From assembly GCA_004009845.1 (NCBI GenBank), contig RMBW01000107.1, forward strand, positions 1 to 64,000: a DNA stretch of 64,000 bases, given 5' to 3'. A model generated the notes under the pieces. That model was given only the letters and a program-made list of their open reading frames with translations. It had not been told where the DNA came from and searched no databases. Below, piece after piece: positions 10,085-22,487 of this stretch (positions are counted from its first letter, which is position 1; the number at the start of each line of letters is the position of its first letter). The stretch is from Davidsoniella eucalypti. Taxonomy: Eukaryota > Ascomycota > Sordariomycetes > Microascales > Ceratocystidaceae. A program made the translations under genes and the position numbers.

Positions 10085-12533
10085 TCAAGACTCGAGCAAC
10101 TCAATGTCTTTTATGTAGTAACCGTAGTCCATGACAAGAATTTTGGGATCTTGTCCAGTGCTGATTAGTCGGCGATAGTCATTACGAATGCTCAGCACCC
10201 AGCTAAGATGCCGTTGTTGGTAATGATGCAATAGCTCGCCTGTCTCTAGATCGAATACGCGCATATCCATATCATAGGAGCCGCTGACTAGACGACCAGA
10301 CACTGAATCAATGTGCAATGACCGGACTAGAGCCGAATGGCCGGGAAGCTCATGAATACACTTGCCGGTGGCAGCATCCCAGACACGAATGGCCTGGTCA
10401 TTTCCAGCAGAAGCTACGAAGCGGCCATCCTCAGAAAATTGGGAGCAAGCAAGACCCTTGGTATGGCCTTCAAACTCACGTACACACTGGCCGGTCTCTA
10501 GGTTCCAAAGCTTGACGTGAGAGTCACCAGAGCAAGAAACGATGCTATTGCCGCGCATTTGGACAGCATTCACAGGACCAGTGTGGCCAATGAGCTGGCG
10601 GAGCATGGTTCCAGTGGCACGTTCCCATACACAGATCGTAGTGTCCTTGCTGCAGGTCACAATGTGCTTGTCATCGAATGTGAGATCCAGTACGGCCGAG
10701 GTGTGGTGCTGTAGGCGGCGGATAGGACGGTACATGTTCTTGGCATCGTAGATGATGCATGAAGCATCAGAGGAACCGGTGACAAGAATCTCATCGTCAT
10801 ACTGTAAGCATAAAATCGAAGCATCGTGGTGCATGTTGTAGTGAATTAACTTGGGCACCGACGTCCGCTTCTCGGAGAGGTTAAGGCGAGGTTGAACATA
10901 ATGGATATGCTGACCAACGTCGTCAAATAGTATATTGGGACCACTAAGGATAGCAGGAGGCCCAATGACAACCTCACACTTGAAGTTGTCAAGATTCCAG
11001 ATACGAATGGTACGATCACGTGAGCCAGTGACGATTTTGTGTCTATAGTGAGTGATATGGTTAGTATTCATACCGTATGAACAGAAAGATCGGGTGTACT
11101 TACTCATCGGATTGGAAACAGTAGATACTGTCAGAATGACCTCTGAGATACACCTCGATATCTGGAGTGCCGTTCTTCCAGTTTTCATCCAACTTGTCCT
11201 TGACTCTAGCGATGGTTTCCCAGTCCATATTTGGCGTGATTTTCGGAATGCCGCGGCCAGTTCCAGGCTTTATGGGCCCGTCAGTTGCAAAGGTGTTTGA
11301 CATGTTACGCAGGAAAGTCTCGCGCCAGATGTGCATGTTGTGAGTGGCATAGCTCCACGAACGAGAAACTGCCCTAGCGGAATCGAGGTCGCGGGGGTTG
11401 AGCAAGGCGAGGATGTCGATAACGAGCTCCACGGGCAGCGTGGAGATGAAATCAACCGTCTTAGGAGTTCTCAGGGAAATCTCGTCACCATCACTATCAC
11501 ATGCCATCATGATTCCTATTCCACTTTCACGGTCATTGTCGGCAGAGGAAGAAGGGGCGGTCCCCGAGGTTGGGCGGATGCGAGTGAAGAACTTGTTGTA
11601 AACGCGTTGGCCAGCCGGTGATGTCGGGTCGATTCCACGGGCAAGGCACTCATTCTGCACAGCAACCGATGCCTTAGCCGCACCACCCGTCTTACGGGGG
11701 ATGATTGGCGGCTCGCCCATTCCAGGCCGACCTGGGATGGGAAGAGCTGGCGAAGGCAATGGCTCGTCGAAGTTGTATAAGTTTTCACTGCCGAGCGGGT
11801 GGCGGGAGTGGCGGAAACTGGTGGCTTGTCGCAAGCGATGCCAAGCGGAAGCACCAGTACTCGAGGTAGCAGATGTGTTTGGGCGGATGGGAAGGCGGGT
11901 GGCTGTGGACTCGGCCGTGTTACTGGTAGACAATCTGGACTGCTCAACGGGATTCTTACGCTCCATGAGGACACGAACGGACACAGAAGCACGGCGGAAC
12001 ACATTTCGAATCGATTGGGCAGCAGCTGCTGGCTGGGCTATGCTGAAGCGGCGGGCTTTCGCGGCCGGTAGCGATGTTGGGGCCGTAGGCTGTTCCGGCG
12101 GATTGTCTAGGTTGACAGGTGCAGCGTCATCGACACTGCCAGAGGCAGCGTCATTGGCAGCAGGCATACTGTTGTCGGTAGGGCGAGCAGCTATGGCGAT
12201 TGGCGGCGGTGGTTGGTGACTAGCGGTGCTAGAACTACGACGGCGCGAGAAGGACCGCGCCCGAAGACGCTGCGGAAACGAGATGCTCGAGGATCGTGAC
12301 TGGCGACTGTCCATGGACACAGGCGGGCCGTTGGTGGTCATGGAGACAGGTGGACGATTCGAAGCCACAGTTAGAGGCCGTGGTCGCGAGCCGCTGCGCG
12401 TGAAAGATAGGCCGGAGCTGGGCGGATGCTGGGCCAATGCAGTAGACGGGCGGGAATGAGGAGACGAAGTCGGCGGGACAGAGACGGAAAGATGGCAGGC
12501 AGAAGACGAGCCAAAAGCCTGTGGGCCAACCAT
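10085..12533 (-). CDS. F-box/WD40-repeat protein, SCF substrate receptor
   Basis: Exons 12533-11104 and 11042-10085 join in frame to 795 residues; the 61-nt intron has donor GTAAGT and acceptor TATAG. The first ~355 residues are Ser/Pro/Ala-rich and probably disordered. An F-box follows at about 361-405 (FISTLPVELVIDILALLNP, then RAVSRSWSYATHN and WRETFLRN), the part that binds Skp1 in an SCF ubiquitin ligase. Residues ~458-795 hold seven WD40 repeats, which should form the substrate-binding propeller; several end in WD-type dipeptides (IRIWNL, ICVWER, VKLWNL, IRVWDA). The order matches the beta-TrCP/Met30/Cdc4 class, but the sequence does not let me assign one ortholog. The start at 12533 is the first Met of the open frame; nothing else confirms it. 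The flanks are pyrimidine-rich on the sense strand. Confidence 0.9.
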
Positions 12534-15500
12534 GGTGCAGACGAGAAAGCAGCAATGACGATGACTATCAGGCTAGAGGCGGCTGTCGGCAGCGAGTTAC
12601 CTGCTGACTGAGCTATCGGCGATTGGCTCTCTCTCTCGGTTCTTTTTTTCTTCTTTCTTTTCTTTTTTTGTCTCGCTCTGTCTGTCTGGTTGGCGGTGAG
12701 TACAATATGGGTCGAGACGGGATCGATTTGCAGCGAATAGATCCTATAAGGAATCAATGTATGGCTCAATGAGACAGAACGGCTGTTTTCCTGCAGAAAA
12801 ACAGAAAAGCGTGCAGATATTGCTGAGCAATAAGTCGTACTGCAGTCTAAGACAATTTCAAAGTGCAGAAAAAGAAGAAAGAAAAAGAAAATAGGAGGCG
12901 GACAAGGGCGGATGGAACAAGATGTACAGAGCTAATATTAAGCTAGACTTGGTTAATTGCGCCCAATTGAGTCAATTGCAAGTTGTCAGCAAGCAAAACA
13001 GAAAAACAGGGCGGAAAGAAGAGAAATAAGAACAAAAAGAACAAATCCAGACATAAACAAAATAGCTGTGATGGGAAAAGGCAATAGAACAGAAGCTGGC
13101 GAAAACGAAGAAAGAAGGCCGAAAGAGGTGTTGGTTAAGCAAGGCTAAGTCTTCCTACTGTAGTGGTTTCGTTTAGTGGTGATACGGCAAGAAAGAGGAA
13201 CTGCAAGTTGGTGAATTGTTTGTGGGCAGGGACTTAGATTGAAAGAAGACAGAAGGAGCTTGGAGTCCGTGGGCTACAAAAAGATGGGCGAAGAAGCCAG
13301 AACCAAAAGTCGTGCCTGTCTTTGTATCTTGGCTTGGCCTGTATTGTTGTTTTTTGACGTTGGCTTCGGCCCTCGGATTAGATGGTCAGTGTCACTGCAG
13401 GATACCAATGCCATGCACAATGTATGTATCTTATACGCAAGAAGTCTAGGCTGTCTATCCGTACAAGACAGGCAGACAGTATCTGTATCAAGGCAAATAT
13501 CTGTATTCCGAGAAAAGCCGGTTAATATGCATATTTTGCATATATGTTAGTGCCAGAGGGCTAGTTTAGACTCTTCTTCTCTAGGCTTTTAACTACGCCA
13601 TCTCAACTCGTCCACGCCGACGCCAATTCAGCGCCCAATAGAATATCTCCGTAGGGCCATTTTACGCTAAAGTCTGTTCAGTGGCATTCTCTGATACGCC
13701 AGGCTATAGCGCGTCATAAGCCCGGCCAACAACGCTAGATACTCTCTAACTAACGGCAAAACCAGTTTCTGATATTGCGAGAGTCGTCTTCTTGTTGAAT
13801 CAGCGAATGGAACACGCGAGCTAGCCCCCGCCGTCCAAATCAGACACAGTGACAGGAGATAATTATTGAGAGGGTCAGCACAGTCGGTACCTCGACTTCC
13901 TTCGCAGGCTGCTAAACACTGCTGGGTTTTGCCGTGCAATAATGCGACGCTAGAGCCTCTTCTTATAGGTGCTGTAGCACTACTAGTGGCATCAGTTCTT
14001 ACGTGCGGTCGTTGCCGTTGCTCCAACCGAATCGCAAGAGGGAAATGAACCAGAAACAGAGTGGCGAAAGCAGCTGAAAGATGAGCCAGGCTGTCTCGCT
14101 TGTCAAGTCAAGTCATTCAGGCAAGTCAAATCATTGGGTCGTCCGAGCAAAAATCTTCTCTAGCTTTATCTATCTTGCTACGGTGGCTATTCTTTCTTTT
14201 TTTTCTTTTCAACGGCCTAGCCGAGACATAACCAACAAACACCCGCACTTCCAAAGTCATAGTTCCAATATTTCTATTCATCATATGCCTAGTTACATGT
14301 ATAGTTGTACGAATAAAGTCGTGAACAAAGTAGAGAACAAAAGTAAAGTACAAGGTCCCCAGAACCAACCTGGTATCCATTCCCAATGCTCCTTCTTTAT
14401 TTTAATATACATGTACTACCCTCCAATGTAATATTTGACAGCTTCTGTCTCTCCTATTCAAATCCCTGTGTCTTTGCTCTGTACGTTGGCATATAAAATA
14501 TATATACACGCACAGCTATGTAGTAGTAAGGCAAGGCGAGACCAAGGACGAGTAAGGGGCTTTGTTTTCTTTCCATATTTTTCTTTTCATTCTTCTTTTA
14601 AGTCATTTCTACTGCCAAATACCAAATCAATGTTTAGCGTAATAATCAATGCTACTTCCACACAGACCCTACAAACACCAGTGCTTGAATTCGCAAAGTG
14701 CATGCAGCCAAATGTGACCGGGGATAAACTTATGCACAGCTTTGGTACATATGTATTAGTTATATAGTGAATATATAATTTGCTTCGAAACAACCGAATA
14801 AATTCTATATTAACTCAAAATCGAAGCAAAATTAGGTGGTAAGCCTAACCTACGAACAATTCATGGCAATGATCACGATCATCTATACTAGATTCTTCCT
14901 TCGGTCCTAACTGACTAAATGAATATTGCCGTCTTTCTACCCTGCTTCATCTTTCTCGCATGAAAACTCGCTAATATCCTAGCCTGCAATCAAATCTAGG
15001 TCTTTCGCTTCATAAATAGTGGCACAAATATGGTCGACACACATTTGTAAGGCATCTAACTGGGGCAGACCCATGTTGATATTTAGTATTTATTTAACCC
15101 TAACATAACCCTCTATACTAAAGAGTTGCATTCCCATTTCGTCATCATTTTGCTCAACTCTCAATAATTTATACTTTATGGTTATCTCGGTTTGGCTTCA
15201 TATTAAATTTGAACTATGGTGCTTCTACAAATACATATAGATATACTCCCCCAGTTGCAATGATGTAGTTGTGACTCCAGCCGGCATCCCGTGTCGTATT
15301 CCAACACTACTGTTTGCAGCTGAGTCAGTCCCTTCTCCTCGATCCAGAGGCAAAAAAGACTAAACACTACAATTGGTTGTGTAGGTATTAGCTCGATGAC
15401 TCGAGGATTGCCTCCCCATCCGAATAATTGCCTTAGATGGATCAAGGCCTTGATCTAGACTCTAGAGGCGATAGTGCTGTGTGGCTTTGCTGATATCACT

Positions 15501-15647
15501 TGATGCAGGTACAAGTATAAGAGTAGGGGAACAGCAACTGTAAACACTTGACCACTTGATATAGCCTTGATAGCCTCTAGAAAAATCACACAGACAATAA
15601 AATATACAATACACATAGTTTATCATCTTTGTAAAGAGCTTCCGACA
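12534..15647. other. Divergent intergenic region
   Basis: This 3.1 kb lies between the starts of the F-box gene (minus) and the HAM1-like gene (plus), so it should hold both promoters and leaders. The part nearest the F-box gene (12600-13300) is purine-rich on the plus strand, hence pyrimidine-rich in the presumed F-box leader. An AACCCTAA box followed by a second AACCCT occurs at 15096-15112. Open frames such as minus 13667-14026 (119 codons) show no recognisable features. Confidence 0.55.
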
Positions 15648-18551
15648 ATGCCGCTCTTTGGTAGTTCTGGATCCGACAGCATTGCTGACTCCGCAGACCA
15701 TGCGCGGTCTTCTCTCCCCTCCGATGTTCGCGAATCCAACGCTCAGAAACTCCATTCTCTCCACATATACCAGGCCTTCAAACGCGGCCAGCTTCCCTCG
15801 ACAAACCAAATTCTACCGTATCTTTCTGCTATAGCCGAGTCCGATGCTTTGTTTGATTCAGAGGGACTCAGTGCTTCAGGCCGTTCGGTGCAACGCCTCA
15901 CTCGCCGCTGGATCTCTTCGTTCGCAGCAGCTTTGGAGTCCAAGAATGGCCGCAACTATCTCCAAGATTTCATTTGGTATTCTCGCCAGGCAGATAGTCT
16001 GTTTGAATCTGGAGGCAAGCGTCGTGCTGTTGCTACCGTAGCAGGCGCAAAGGGCCGTGCAGATGCGAAGGCAGCAGGCACTAGTGCCAAGGCACTCATC
16101 GGACTGATATTGGGCAATAGCGAGTTCCGGGCCCTGATTGTTGATATATCTGCTTTTGCACGAGAAGTTGTGGGTGATGGCAAAGCCGCTGTTCAAGAAG
16201 AGGCTAAAAGTGCAGAAAATGAGCTACGTGAGCTTGATGGAGGTCCATCTAACACTACCATGGATGGTGGAAGTGGTACCGCGATAGATGGCGAAAGCGA
16301 GTTCGAAGGGCAGAATGCGCAGCCATCGATGGACCCGGACCATTCTAGTGTGCATTTCAATGGCCGTGACGTTGACGGACATGTTCTGCAAGAGAGGGGA
16401 GAAGGCTTGCAGTCTGTTCAACAGCAACAGCCATCAGAAGCAACCAACAGTCTTCAACTTGACGAAACTCACGTACTTGAAGAAGCTTCCAAACACCCCG
16501 ATTGTGCCGGGTGTCAGACTCAGCTTCAAGAAATCCAAGCGCAATCACAGGAAACGGAACCACTCGAAAACCCAGCCGACACCTTGGAACAGCCGTTAAC
16601 CAAGACCCAGCGGAAGAAACTAAAGAGAGCCCAGAAGGCATCCACCACTTCTGCTGCTGAAGAAGGGGCTGCTCTAGCTTCAGAGCAAGGAGCTGCCGCT
16701 GCAGTCGATAGCGCCCACCCTGTTGTTCCTGCCCCGGAAGAGAAACCGGGTGCCCAAGACGAGTACCAGGCTATAGCCGAAGAGCAGAAACAGAAACAAG
16801 AAAATCTTCAACAACAACAGTTAGACCAGAGTAATATCCGACACCAGAAGGGCACCGGCTCCAAGATCCAGGAGAACATACAGTCCCAGCATTTTGTTCG
16901 CCAAGCGAAATCCAAGCTCAAGTCTTCGGCTTCTTCTCGCCCTGGAACTTCATCTACCATAGTAGCTGGGACGAACAAGACATTCCAGGCTGCAGATATT
17001 GCCACTAACCACGCTTCCAACGTGCTCAAAGCAACTGCGGATTCGGCAGTACAGAAAGCCCACGGAGCACAAGGGAAAGCTCTCAGACAGCGGATTCAAA
17101 AGCTCCTTGCATCCTTGACTTCTCAACAGAGCTATACTACATCTGCTGATACACTGGCAACTATACTAGAGACATATCTCACATCCTATGCTCGTGCCTT
17201 GGACGAGGCAGTTGACGTTGTCGGATCTCATACTGGTCCTACAAGTGATAGTTCTCGTGCATCACATGCTTTGTGGAGCTTCATTTCTGGCCTCGGATCT
17301 CGATCTGCCTGGAAAGACGTTCAACGAGTCTTCAACAACGTCGTTCGTATTAGTAGAGACTCGGGAAGCCTCGAAGGCCTCGCTGAGCGACTTAGTAGAC
17401 TTGTGCGAGCCGTTCTCACGGATCCCCAGTTCTTCGAAGATGACAATGCAAACGAGCGTGTCACAAACATCCTCCATAGTGACACAGCCCCTGAGTTGGC
17501 TGACCAGCTGTCAACCCTGTTGAATGCTACTGGCATTGCATTGGGATCGATTGGAGATGACCCAGAACTCTCTGAACTAGCAGATGTCACGGGTGAATTG
17601 GTCGAGCAGATATTCCCGGGTGATGGCATCAACATGGATAGCGGTCTATTCCGCGACATGCTACAAGTAGCGCTACCTGCCTTCCTAGCATCTGTCCAAA
17701 ACATCCCTATTGCTCGACTAGAGGTATCGACGCCTCAGGCTGACATACTTCTCGAGAATCTTGTTCTGACACCTGGCCCGAACCCAATCGGTCACTCGTC
17801 ATTCTTCCCGCACGACGTGATTGTCGAGAATATGCTACGTATGCAACTGTCGTCAGCATCGGCCCGCTATAGCCGTCGGGCTCGTAGCAACGCATCTGGT
17901 GCCATGGTGATCACGCTTCGTGGCGTTTGCCTTGCAGCGTCCAACGCAGGATATTGGATGCGGGCACATAAGGGCCTCGCCCAGTTTGAGTCATCGGGCC
18001 TTGTATCGTTTGCTTCGTCCGGCCGTGGCTTGGACATTGACGTTTGTGTCGATGTGACTAACACTGCCAAGCAGATCGTCGCTCTGCGTAGCGTCAACGT
18101 CGTTGCCCACGAACTGACATACAAACTGCGTTCCAGTAAGATGTCGTTCGCAGCCATGATCGGCAAGCCGCTGCTGAGGCCGATCCTCAAGGTAGCCCTC
18201 GAGCGCCAAATGGAGAAGTTTATCACCGAAAATGTGGCAGATCTTAACACCGAGCTCGTATTTGCCCGTGAGCGACTGAGAGCTGCTAGGGCTGCTGGTG
18301 CTGGTGTGAGCAGCCCTGGGAAGCTTGTTCGCGCCGTGGCGGCACGAAGACACCGTGATCGGTATGATGTCGAGACAAGAGTTGGCGTTCATCAGCCAGG
18401 AAGTGGACTGTTTAATGGCCGATATGCCCCTGGAAGTCTTGTTCGGGAGTGGGAAGCCGATAAGGTTCGAGAGCAGACGGAGGATGGTGAACTACGAAGC
18501 TGGAAAAATGATGTTTTCGCAAGAGGACGTCGTGGTCGTCAAAGAGAGTGA
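15648..18551 (+). CDS. HAM1-like fungal protein (DUF5923/DUF4449 type)
   Basis: A single-exon gene of 967 residues. The N-terminal part (about 25-200) contains AFKRGQLPSTNQI and, further on, NGRNYLQDFIW, which fit the conserved start of the HAM1-like N-terminal domain (formerly DUF5923). A Gln/Glu/Ser-rich, low-complexity middle (about 190-440) with runs of QQQ follows. The C-terminal region (about 670-890, starting IPIARLEVSTPQADILLENL) fits the HAM1-like C-terminal domain (formerly DUF4449), a fold likened to lipid-binding tubular proteins. Molecular function is not established as far as I know. I chose ATG 15648 (context CCGACAATGCC) over an in-frame ATG at 15567, because the 27 intervening residues are AT-rich and look like leader. 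It converges on the AAA gene, with 267 bp between stops. Family assignment is from recalled motif resemblance. Confidence 0.8.
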   Translation: MPLFGSSGSDSIADSADHARSSLPSDVRESNAQKLHSLHIYQAFKRGQLPSTNQILPYLSAIAESDALFDSEGLSASGRSVQRLTRRWISSFAAALESKNGRNYLQDFIWYSRQADSLFESGGKRRAVATVAGAKGRADAKAAGTSAKALIGLILGNSEFRALIVDISAFAREVVGDGKAAVQEEAKSAENELRELDGGPSNTTMDGGSGTAIDGESEFEGQNAQPSMDPDHSSVHFNGRDVDGHVLQERGEGLQSVQQQQPSEATNSLQLDETHVLEEASKHPDCAGCQTQLQEIQAQSQETEPLENPADTLEQPLTKTQRKKLKRAQKASTTSAAEEGAALASEQGAAAAVDSAHPVVPAPEEKPGAQDEYQAIAEEQKQKQENLQQQQLDQSNIRHQKGTGSKIQENIQSQHFVRQAKSKLKSSASSRPGTSSTIVAGTNKTFQAADIATNHASNVLKATADSAVQKAHGAQGKALRQRIQKLLASLTSQQSYTTSADTLATILETYLTSYARALDEAVDVVGSHTGPTSDSSRASHALWSFISGLGSRSAWKDVQRVFNNVVRISRDSGSLEGLAERLSRLVRAVLTDPQFFEDDNANERVTNILHSDTAPELADQLSTLLNATGIALGSIGDDPELSELADVTGELVEQIFPGDGINMDSGLFRDMLQVALPAFLASVQNIPIARLEVSTPQADILLENLVLTPGPNPIGHSSFFPHDVIVENMLRMQLSSASARYSRRARSNASGAMVITLRGVCLAASNAGYWMRAHKGLAQFESSGLVSFASSGRGLDIDVCVDVTNTAKQIVALRSVNVVAHELTYKLRSSKMSFAAMIGKPLLRPILKVALERQMEKFITENVADLNTELVFARERLRAARAAGAGVSSPGKLVRAVAARRHRDRYDVETRVGVHQPGSGLFNGRYAPGSLVREWEADKVREQTEDGELRSWKNDVFARGRRGRQRE

Positions 18552-18818
18552 GCTAGGGCGGGTTCAAGATACGATTTAACTAGAATGAATAAATGCAATA
18601 TAATGTTGGAAACACAAATGTCATTTTATAAAGTAGGACATATATGGGGTATCGTTACGCAAGGTCACCGGAATCTAGTAGTTGCATATTGGCCATTGGA
18701 TAAACAGATGATATATGGAAGCGATAAAAGATGATAACTAAATAGAAATGCAACCTAACAAATAAATATCAAAACAATACTCAATAATTGGAAATGTTCC
18801 ACATCATCATGTAACTGC

Positions 18819-20496
18819 TCACTCAGCACTAGAGCTAGCGCCTTTATCATTGTTGGCCATGCTCTGGCGCAAGATCTTGACTTGCTTGCGGATAGCACGC
18901 CAAAGGATATATTTGTCGAGATTTGGGTAGTCTTTCTCCTTGTGCTTCTTCTTGTGTGCACTCATAATCTCCCGCGACAAGTCAACCCAATCGTCATCGC
19001 TGTCGGACTCCAAAGCCGCCTCTTCTTCAGACTCTTCCGAGGCGCTCATATCAGACATGGCGTCACTGCCATCCCCTTCGCTGTTGCGTGCAATAGACAG
19101 CAGAGCAGCAACAAAGGCTTCCTGCATGTACGCAAAACTGAAGCCGTGGGTGATTTTGGCAATAGGGGCACGTAGCTCATCCGGGAATGGGATCTTCTCG
19201 GCGCCGTCATCATCATTGGACGCCAGCTTGTGCTGCCAGAAGGCGCAATATTTCTCGCGGAGAGGCTCGTCCGGGTTAGGGAACAGATACTTTCGGTCAA
19301 ATCGGGACGGGCGTTTCTGTGGTTACTGTCAGTATGCTGTAGTCCGCGCAGGGGGTCTTGTATTAGTGATGGGTTGACTTACGGATAGACCGGGATCAAG
19401 CTGGTCAAGATGGTTCGTGCTGGCAACCATGAAGATGCCATCGTTCGACTTGAGGCCGTCTACTTCGTTAAGGAAGTAGCTGCGAACTGAAGCTCCAATC
19501 AAGCTATCGATATCCTCGAAGATGAGATAGCAAGGCGCATAGCGACGTGCAGTGCTGAAGATATCCTTGATAGCCGCCTCAGGGCCAGACCACTACACTA
19601 TTGTTAGAGCCAAACTATTATGGGCCAGGGGGCTTGCGACTTACAGTGACCAGGTTCCGAACGTAGAGCGTTGGAACGGGGTCTTCGCGGGAATCTAGCA
19701 TGTGCATCATGGCCTTGATACTGATAGTCTTGCCATTGCCGGGCGGACCATGGTAGATGACGCCGCGTTTCCACGGGACACTGAGCTGCTTGTAACGTTC
19801 ACGGCCATCGAAAAAGGCCTGGTGGTCTTCTATGAGCGCCTTCTTCATATCGTCATGCATAATGACGTTCTCCCAGCTTGAGCGCTGAACGCTCTCCCAC
19901 AGCGCGGTGCTGCGTGTCCAGTCGCCTCCCTCATAGACCAGGACAGCATTGCGCAAGGCCTTTTGGCTCTGTGCCGCGTTGAGAATCAGCGCATTTGCTG
20001 CATTCTGGTTGCTGGCGACCAAATACGAGTTGCGCTGTGCTGGATACGCACCAGTGCCATCACGGCCATCTACAATGAAAAGCATATACTTGTCTCCATT
20101 CCAAATATAGTCAAACTGGCCGTAGATTATATCTTCGGCAAGCGTACCCTCCTCGCCATCTAGTCTGCGACGAGGCGGGATAAAGACCGTGCGGTGGTGT
20201 GATAGCGTGCGAAAAAAGCCATCTACTTGTGCATCTCCAGAGACAGTCCGGGCAGACATAGTCGCGGCGCCGCTTTGGGCAAACTGGAGAAGGTCTGCAG
20301 TGTGGCTAGGGACGATAGCAACATACTGATTTTTGTACGTAGAGCGTATCGAGTTAGCTATCTCAACTTCGGTGTTGACGCGTGGGGCTGATGTATGGCG
20401 CAGAAACGATGCCGACACATTGTCGAAAGGGACATCCCAATCCTTGCTGAACAAAGGATGAACAGGTTTGGGTCGCTCATGGTTGGGTGAAGACAT
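18819..20496 (-). CDS. AAA-family ATPase, fungal uncharacterised type
   Basis: Exons 20496-19645, 19592-19383 and 19316-18819 join in frame to 519 residues; the introns are 52 and 66 nt, both phase 0 with GTAAGT donors. One AAA module is visible: Walker A GPPGNGKT (250-257), Walker B YLIFEDID (306-313), a sensor-1-like VASTNH, and RPSRFDRKY after the second intron. An N-terminal domain of about 200 residues precedes it. The C-terminal end has an acidic stretch (SEESEEEAALESDSDDD) and then a basic one (HKKKHKEKDY). The WKRGVIYHGPPGNGKTISIK block matches a group of single-AAA fungal proteins with no settled role; I see no transmembrane segment that would indicate Bcs1. The absence of introns in the first 852 nt fixes the start at the first Met, MSSPNHERPK. 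Confidence 0.88.
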
Positions 20497-22386
20497 TGCA
20501 AGAATATAGCGCGATTCTCAAGTTCTAGTTGTATTCAAATTGTCTGGTGATGATTGATGGATAAAGATGGATGTTAGTTAGTGTTAGGTTTGTTTTGCAA
20601 GGCTGGATCTCTTTTCCGCCTTTTTTTCGCTTGCCTTCCCTGTTGGCAACTTATTTGCTGTCACTGATCAACATTATGTCTCGATGTACTGTGTCACGGG
20701 ACTAGCCAATATGCTTTATTTATGGCATAACCATTACTACTGACTAATACGTTGAAACTTTAAAAAAAAATGAAGCTTGGCCATTTCCATATAGTTGAGA
20801 TACCATTTATTCTTCTAAACCTTCATCAAACTTAATATTTGATATATTCTACGGCATCATCCACTTCACACTCATAACCCTAACTAAAGTTCCACATCAA
20901 CCCTACACATACCATGTCTTCGTATCAAAAGTACGATGCACGATATGATGGTGTATATTTCCTAGCACTTACACTGGTCAATGCTACGCTATATATAAGC
21001 TAGGATTAGACAAAAACGTAAGAAAGTCATGACTCTGTAAAGATTCTAGACCTTGTTTCCCCTCCTATAGTCCTTGCCGTACAGATAGTTTCATTGTCGA
21101 TAGTTAGCTACGCATATCCGAGAGCTGCTCTTGTCCGCTGCCGGCTCTTTCTAGACTTCATAGTACTTGCAGCTAGAAGGTCATGATGACGACAATATGG
21201 AAACACAAGTACAATGCATGCCAACCTGTTACTCGTGGACTATCCCATAGAAGTAGACATGAGGCTTTTCACATTGGCGTCGTTGAATTATAGTAGGATT
21301 GTGAATGGTATTGTGTTGTCCTTTTACAAAGCTTTTTGTTGGTACAACTAGTCATGAGGCTCTCGGCGAATCTTAGTTTGACGACCATTAACACCGATAA
21401 GCAATAGCTGTGGACCATGAGCGGCTGTAGCGATTGTCAGGATGAAGAATTGAGCGGAGTAGTTGTATGAAGGACCTAATTCTGACTGATCGGCACTAGA
21501 CAATACTGTTTTAGGCACAACTTTCCCACTGGTACTGAGTCAGTTGACGCTATGGTCGTTGGCCAAACAGGACTCAACCAGCCAACTTAGCATCCTGTAA
21601 CCCACAGCAAAAATATCAGAAGAATTCTATATCCACCAAGTTCGATGAAGGGTGTGGTTTCTGTAGCTCAGAGCATAGCCATTGGATAACACGAGTTGTT
21701 TGCGTGATGTTTATAGTGAATTTAACTGTAAGAGGGATAAAATAGGTATAATGCCTGCCAATATATAATCACTTCTGCCAAGTACGATACTGTCACTAAA
21801 GACACTCCATGTCTTTGGTTGATGTCTTGTCCAAATCAGATATTCTAACCGTTCCATCCTTTATCAGCCGTATCCTGATTCCGTCTTCACTCACCACGAC
21901 AAAGTCCACGATATTACCGCATATAGCTGAGTGAGACAGAGAGGAGAAGAGGTAGCCCGAAGCGGCTCGGCGCCATTACATTAAGACCCCGCATTATAGC
22001 AGGAATAACGCTCTTTTTTTGCTGTAGCGGATAAATCTTGCAAAGATTGTGCATGAAAAGGAAAAACAGACATACAGAACGAGCGGAATATGCAGTCTCA
22101 AAGATGACGGCTTGGAATTGTAATATCGATTCTATTCGTGTGGTTTTACCGCCGAGTCATTTGAGCCATTGAGTAATTCCTTTTTCCTGTGATGGATGTC
22201 AGCAAGACAAGACTAGATAGGAAAAGATTCGCGGTGTTCTGGGCCATGTGGAATCTGCGATAACGAAGCAAAATGCGGCGCTGGCTTAATCAAGACACTT
22301 GACATTGAGCAAGTAACGTATAAATCAAAAGAACATCCGGAAACAAAACAGATCCGGCGATATAAAAAGGATAGCAAAAGTAATGG
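20497..22386. other. Intergenic, upstream of the AAA gene
   Basis: No gene recognised. The first 150 bp are pyrimidine-tract DNA on the plus strand near 20605-20640. An AACCCTAA box lies at 20876-20883, about 380 bp upstream of the AAA start. The right end holds A-runs (22376-22379 and 22364-22368) that read as T-runs on the minus strand and probably terminate tRNA-Leu(AAG). Confidence 0.55.
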
Positions 22387-22487
22387 TGACAAGACTGGGA
22401 CTCGAACCCAGGCGGATTTCTCCATCAGGAAACTTGCGTTAAGGAACGACCTTAACCTGACGCCATAACCAACTCGGCCATCTTGCC
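22387..22487 (-). tRNA. tRNA-Leu(AAG) with 19-nt intron
   Basis: The minus strand gives a class II tRNA: acceptor GGCAAGA pairing with TCTTGTC (one G-U), then TGGCCGAG, anticodon stem TCAGG/CCTGA, loop TTAAGG+T (anticodon AAG), a long variable arm (TGGAGAAATCC) and T-arm CTGGG-TTCGAGT-CCCAG, with discriminator A. The intron is 22431-22449, after position 37. It contains CCTTAAC, which can pair with GTTAAGG across the anticodon, the usual anticodon-intron helix. Mature length is 82 nt. It marks the left edge of the 28 kb gene-poor region. Confidence 0.93.

Noticed and set aside
11516..12004. 162-codon minus-strand frame and plus-strand frames (11701-12219 among others) inside the F-box gene
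   Set aside because: They overlap the GC-rich, low-complexity N-terminal coding exon of the F-box gene in other frames and are shadows of it.
13667..14026. 119-codon minus-strand frame upstream of the F-box gene
   Set aside because: No motif and no splice connection to a neighbour; it lies in a divergent promoter region.
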